Assembly (NCBI RefSeq): GCF_051020975.1
Contig: NW_027478160.1
Coordinates: 8,950,001 to 9,014,000 of the forward strand
Direction: 5' to 3'
DNA length: 64,000 bases
From: Osmia lignaria lignaria
Taxonomy: Eukaryota; Arthropoda; Insecta; Hymenoptera; Megachilidae
The notes under the pieces are model-generated. The model searched no databases, was not told the DNA's origin, and saw only the letters and a program-made list of their open reading frames with translations. This document shows positions 62,424-64,000 of the stretch, one piece after another (positions within the stretch are counted from its first letter, which is position 1; each line of letters begins with the position of its first letter). The translations under genes were made by a program, and so were the position numbers.

Positions 62424-62745
62424 GATCAGAAGCGTAGTTTTCGAGATATATCGAGATATTTAAAAGTTCCGAAGCCGCACCAACATAATAGAGATACAGA
62501 AACACCGTGGCCCCTTTCTTTGAGATAACTCTGCACTATTGCGAGCTGCAAATGCTACTTCCAGCTTAGCTGTGCAGAAGAAGAACAACAAGAAGAAGAA
62601 ATATCTCGAAATATGTCCGTCAGGCCCCTTCCCTTGAGATAAATCTGCATATATCTCGGAAACGAAGCGAGCTATGGCAAAATGTTAAGAGACCTTTTTT
62701 GTAGAGAATTAAGTTTTCTACAATTCATGTTCTATGATATTTTTT

Positions 62746-63389
62746 GATCAGAAGCGTAGTTTTCGAGATATATCGAGATATTTAAAAGTTCCGAAGCCGC
62801 ACCAACATAATAGAGATACAGAAACACCGTGGCCCCTTTCTTTGAGATAACTCTGCACTAGTGCGGGCCGCAAATGCCACTTCCAGCTTAGCTGTGCAGA
62901 AGAAGAACAACAAGAAGAAGAAATATCTCGAAATATGTCCGTCAGGCCCCTTCCCTTGAGATAAATCTGCATATATCTCGGAAACGAAGCGAGCTATGGC
63001 AAAATGTTAAGAGACCTTTTTTGTAGAGAATTAAGTTTCCTACTTTTTATGTTCTATGATATTTTTTGATCAGATGCGTAGTTCTCGAGATATATCAAGA
63101 TATTTAAAAGTTCCGAAGCCGCACCAACATAATAGAGATACAGAAACACCGTGGCTCCTTTCTTTGAGATAACTCTGCACTATTGCGAGCTGGAAATGCC
63201 ACTTCCAGTTTAGCTGTGCAGAAGAAGAACAACAAGAAGAAGAAATATCTCGAAATATGTCCGTCAGGCCCCTTCCCTTGAGATAAATCTGCAAATATCT
63301 CGGAAACGAAGCGAGCTATGGCAAAATGTTAAGAGACCTTTTTTGTAGAGAATTAAGTTTCCTACTTTTTATGTTCTATGATATTTTTT
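62746..63389. repeat. Two-unit segment repeated at a 9-unit offset
   Basis: A unit with GTGCGGGCCGC and CTGCATATATC is followed by one with GTGGCTCC and GCTGGAAATG. The same pair lies 2898 bp (9 units) to the left at 59848-60491, and both pairs are preceded by a CTACAATTCATG end. Confidence 0.75.
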
Positions 63390-63711
63390 GATCAGATGCG
63401 TGGTTCTCGAGATATATCAAGATATTTAAAAGTTCCGAAGCCGCACCAACATAATAGAGATACAGAAACACCGTGGCCCCTTTCTTTGAGATAACTCTGC
63501 ACTAGTGCGGGCCGCAAATGCCACTACCAGCTTAGCTGTGCAGAAGAAGAACAACAAGAAGAAGAAATATCTCGAAATATGTCCGTCAGGCCCGTTCCTT
63601 TGAGCTGAATCTGCAAATATCTCGGAAACGAAGCGAGCTATGGCAAAATGTTAAGAGACGTTTTTTGTAGAGAATTATGTTTCCTACAATTTATGTTCTA
63701 TAATATTTTTC

Positions 63712-64000
63712 GATCAGAAGCGTAGTTTTCGAGATATATCGAGATATTTAAAAGTTCCGAAGCCGCACCAACATAATAGAGATACAGAAACACCGTGGCC
63801 CCTTTCTTTGAGATAACTCTGCACTAGTGCGAGCCGCAAATGCCACTTCCAGCTTAGCTGTGCAGAAGAAGAACAACAAGAAGAAGAAATATCTCGAAAT
63901 ATGTCCGTCAGGCCCCTTCCCTTGAGATATATCTGCAAATATCTCGGAAACGAAGCGAGCTATGGCAAAATGTTAAGAGACGTTTTTTGTAGAGAATTAT
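63712..64000. repeat. Right partial satellite unit
   Basis: The last anchor, GATCAGAAG preceded by TTTTTC, is at 63712. The window ends 289 bp later inside the GAGAATTAT segment, so the array continues to the right. Confidence 0.95.

Larger units (their letters stand above)
1..64000. repeat. 322-bp satellite DNA array, 197 complete units plus two partial units
   Basis: The window is filled end to end by one tandem repeat. Each unit carries one GATCA anchor (GACCA or GATGA in a few) followed by GCGTAGTT, a TTTAAAAG stretch, a GAA/AAC-rich purine tract and two T6 tracts. Anchors recur every 322 bp from base 290 to 63712, always in the same orientation. Units differ from each other mainly by single-base substitutions; net length changes occur at only ten places. 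No other DNA interrupts the array, so there are no gene-sized non-repeat intervals to describe. Uniform long arrays of about 150-350 bp monomers are typical of eukaryotic pericentromeric or heterochromatic satellites. The chromosomal location and the species are inference, and I cannot name the family. Confidence 0.98.

Noticed and set aside
1..64000. CRISPR array
   Set aside because: Repeats of this kind have short repeats separated by unique spacers. Here the entire 322-bp unit repeats and no spacer-like unique segments exist; no cas-like gene is present.
1..64000. Ribosomal DNA spacer, tRNA or other RNA gene cluster
   Set aside because: I found no tRNA-like or rRNA-like segment in the unit on either strand by eye.
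1..64000. Transposable element or LTR/TIR structure
   Set aside because: No terminal repeats, target-site duplications or transposase/polymerase reading frames were seen. The short inverted ATATCTCG motifs are internal to every unit.
1..64000. A named satellite family or species assignment
   Set aside because: The sequence looks like an arthropod-type satellite, but I cannot match it to a specific published family from the sequence alone, so no name is given.

Overview
The whole 64,000-base window is one uninterrupted tandem array of a satellite DNA with a 322-bp monomer (about 39% G+C). I anchored each unit on its single GATCA, which is part of the unit's TGATCA, except in a few point variants. 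Starting at base 290 there are 197 complete head-to-tail units, with a 289-bp partial unit at each end. The unit lengths close exactly: 197 x 322 = 63,434, the observed span 290-63711 is 63,422, and the 12 missing bases are accounted for by nine 1-bp deletions and one 3-bp deletion. I see no unique DNA, inserted mobile element, tRNA, rRNA, protein gene, operon or CRISPR array, and no unit in reverse orientation. The sequence suggests a eukaryotic heterochromatic (pericentromeric or similar) satellite. An arthropod source is a weak guess, from the general look of the unit and the lack of CpG depletion. I do not recognise the family by name.

Layout. Zone I (1 to about 16.4 kb) is a mosaic of 4-mer and 7-mer higher-order repeats (HORs), with dispersed copies at 290, 3510 and 12526 and a tandem 4-mer at 10272-12847. 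Zone II (about 16.4-20.1 kb) has 7-unit (2254-bp) offsets and mosaic units. Zone III (20117-32352) is a tandem duplication of a 19-unit, 6118-bp block, and each copy contains two 1932-bp 6-mers. Zone IV (about 32.4-48.9 kb) is more diverged and holds most of the private variants, a 5-mer/7-mer pair with a readable crossover chimera, and a 1288-bp 4-mer. Zone V (48.9-59.8 kb) is built from a recurring g-a-b-c-d run of unit types; a 1-bp deletion allele tags g-type units. Zone VI (about 59.8-64 kb) has another 4-mer plus 9-unit-offset copies.

The first 102 complete units (290-33133) all have exactly 322 bp, and every indel lies to the right of that. A 74-codon antisense reading frame recurs in most units but is a passenger of the repeat: 322 is not divisible by three, and different nonsense and frameshift alleles have been amplified along with intact ones. 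The interest of the window lies in the array's evolution (nested duplications, chimeric units, internal sub-repeats, a four-times-repeated 8-mer) rather than in encoded proteins.
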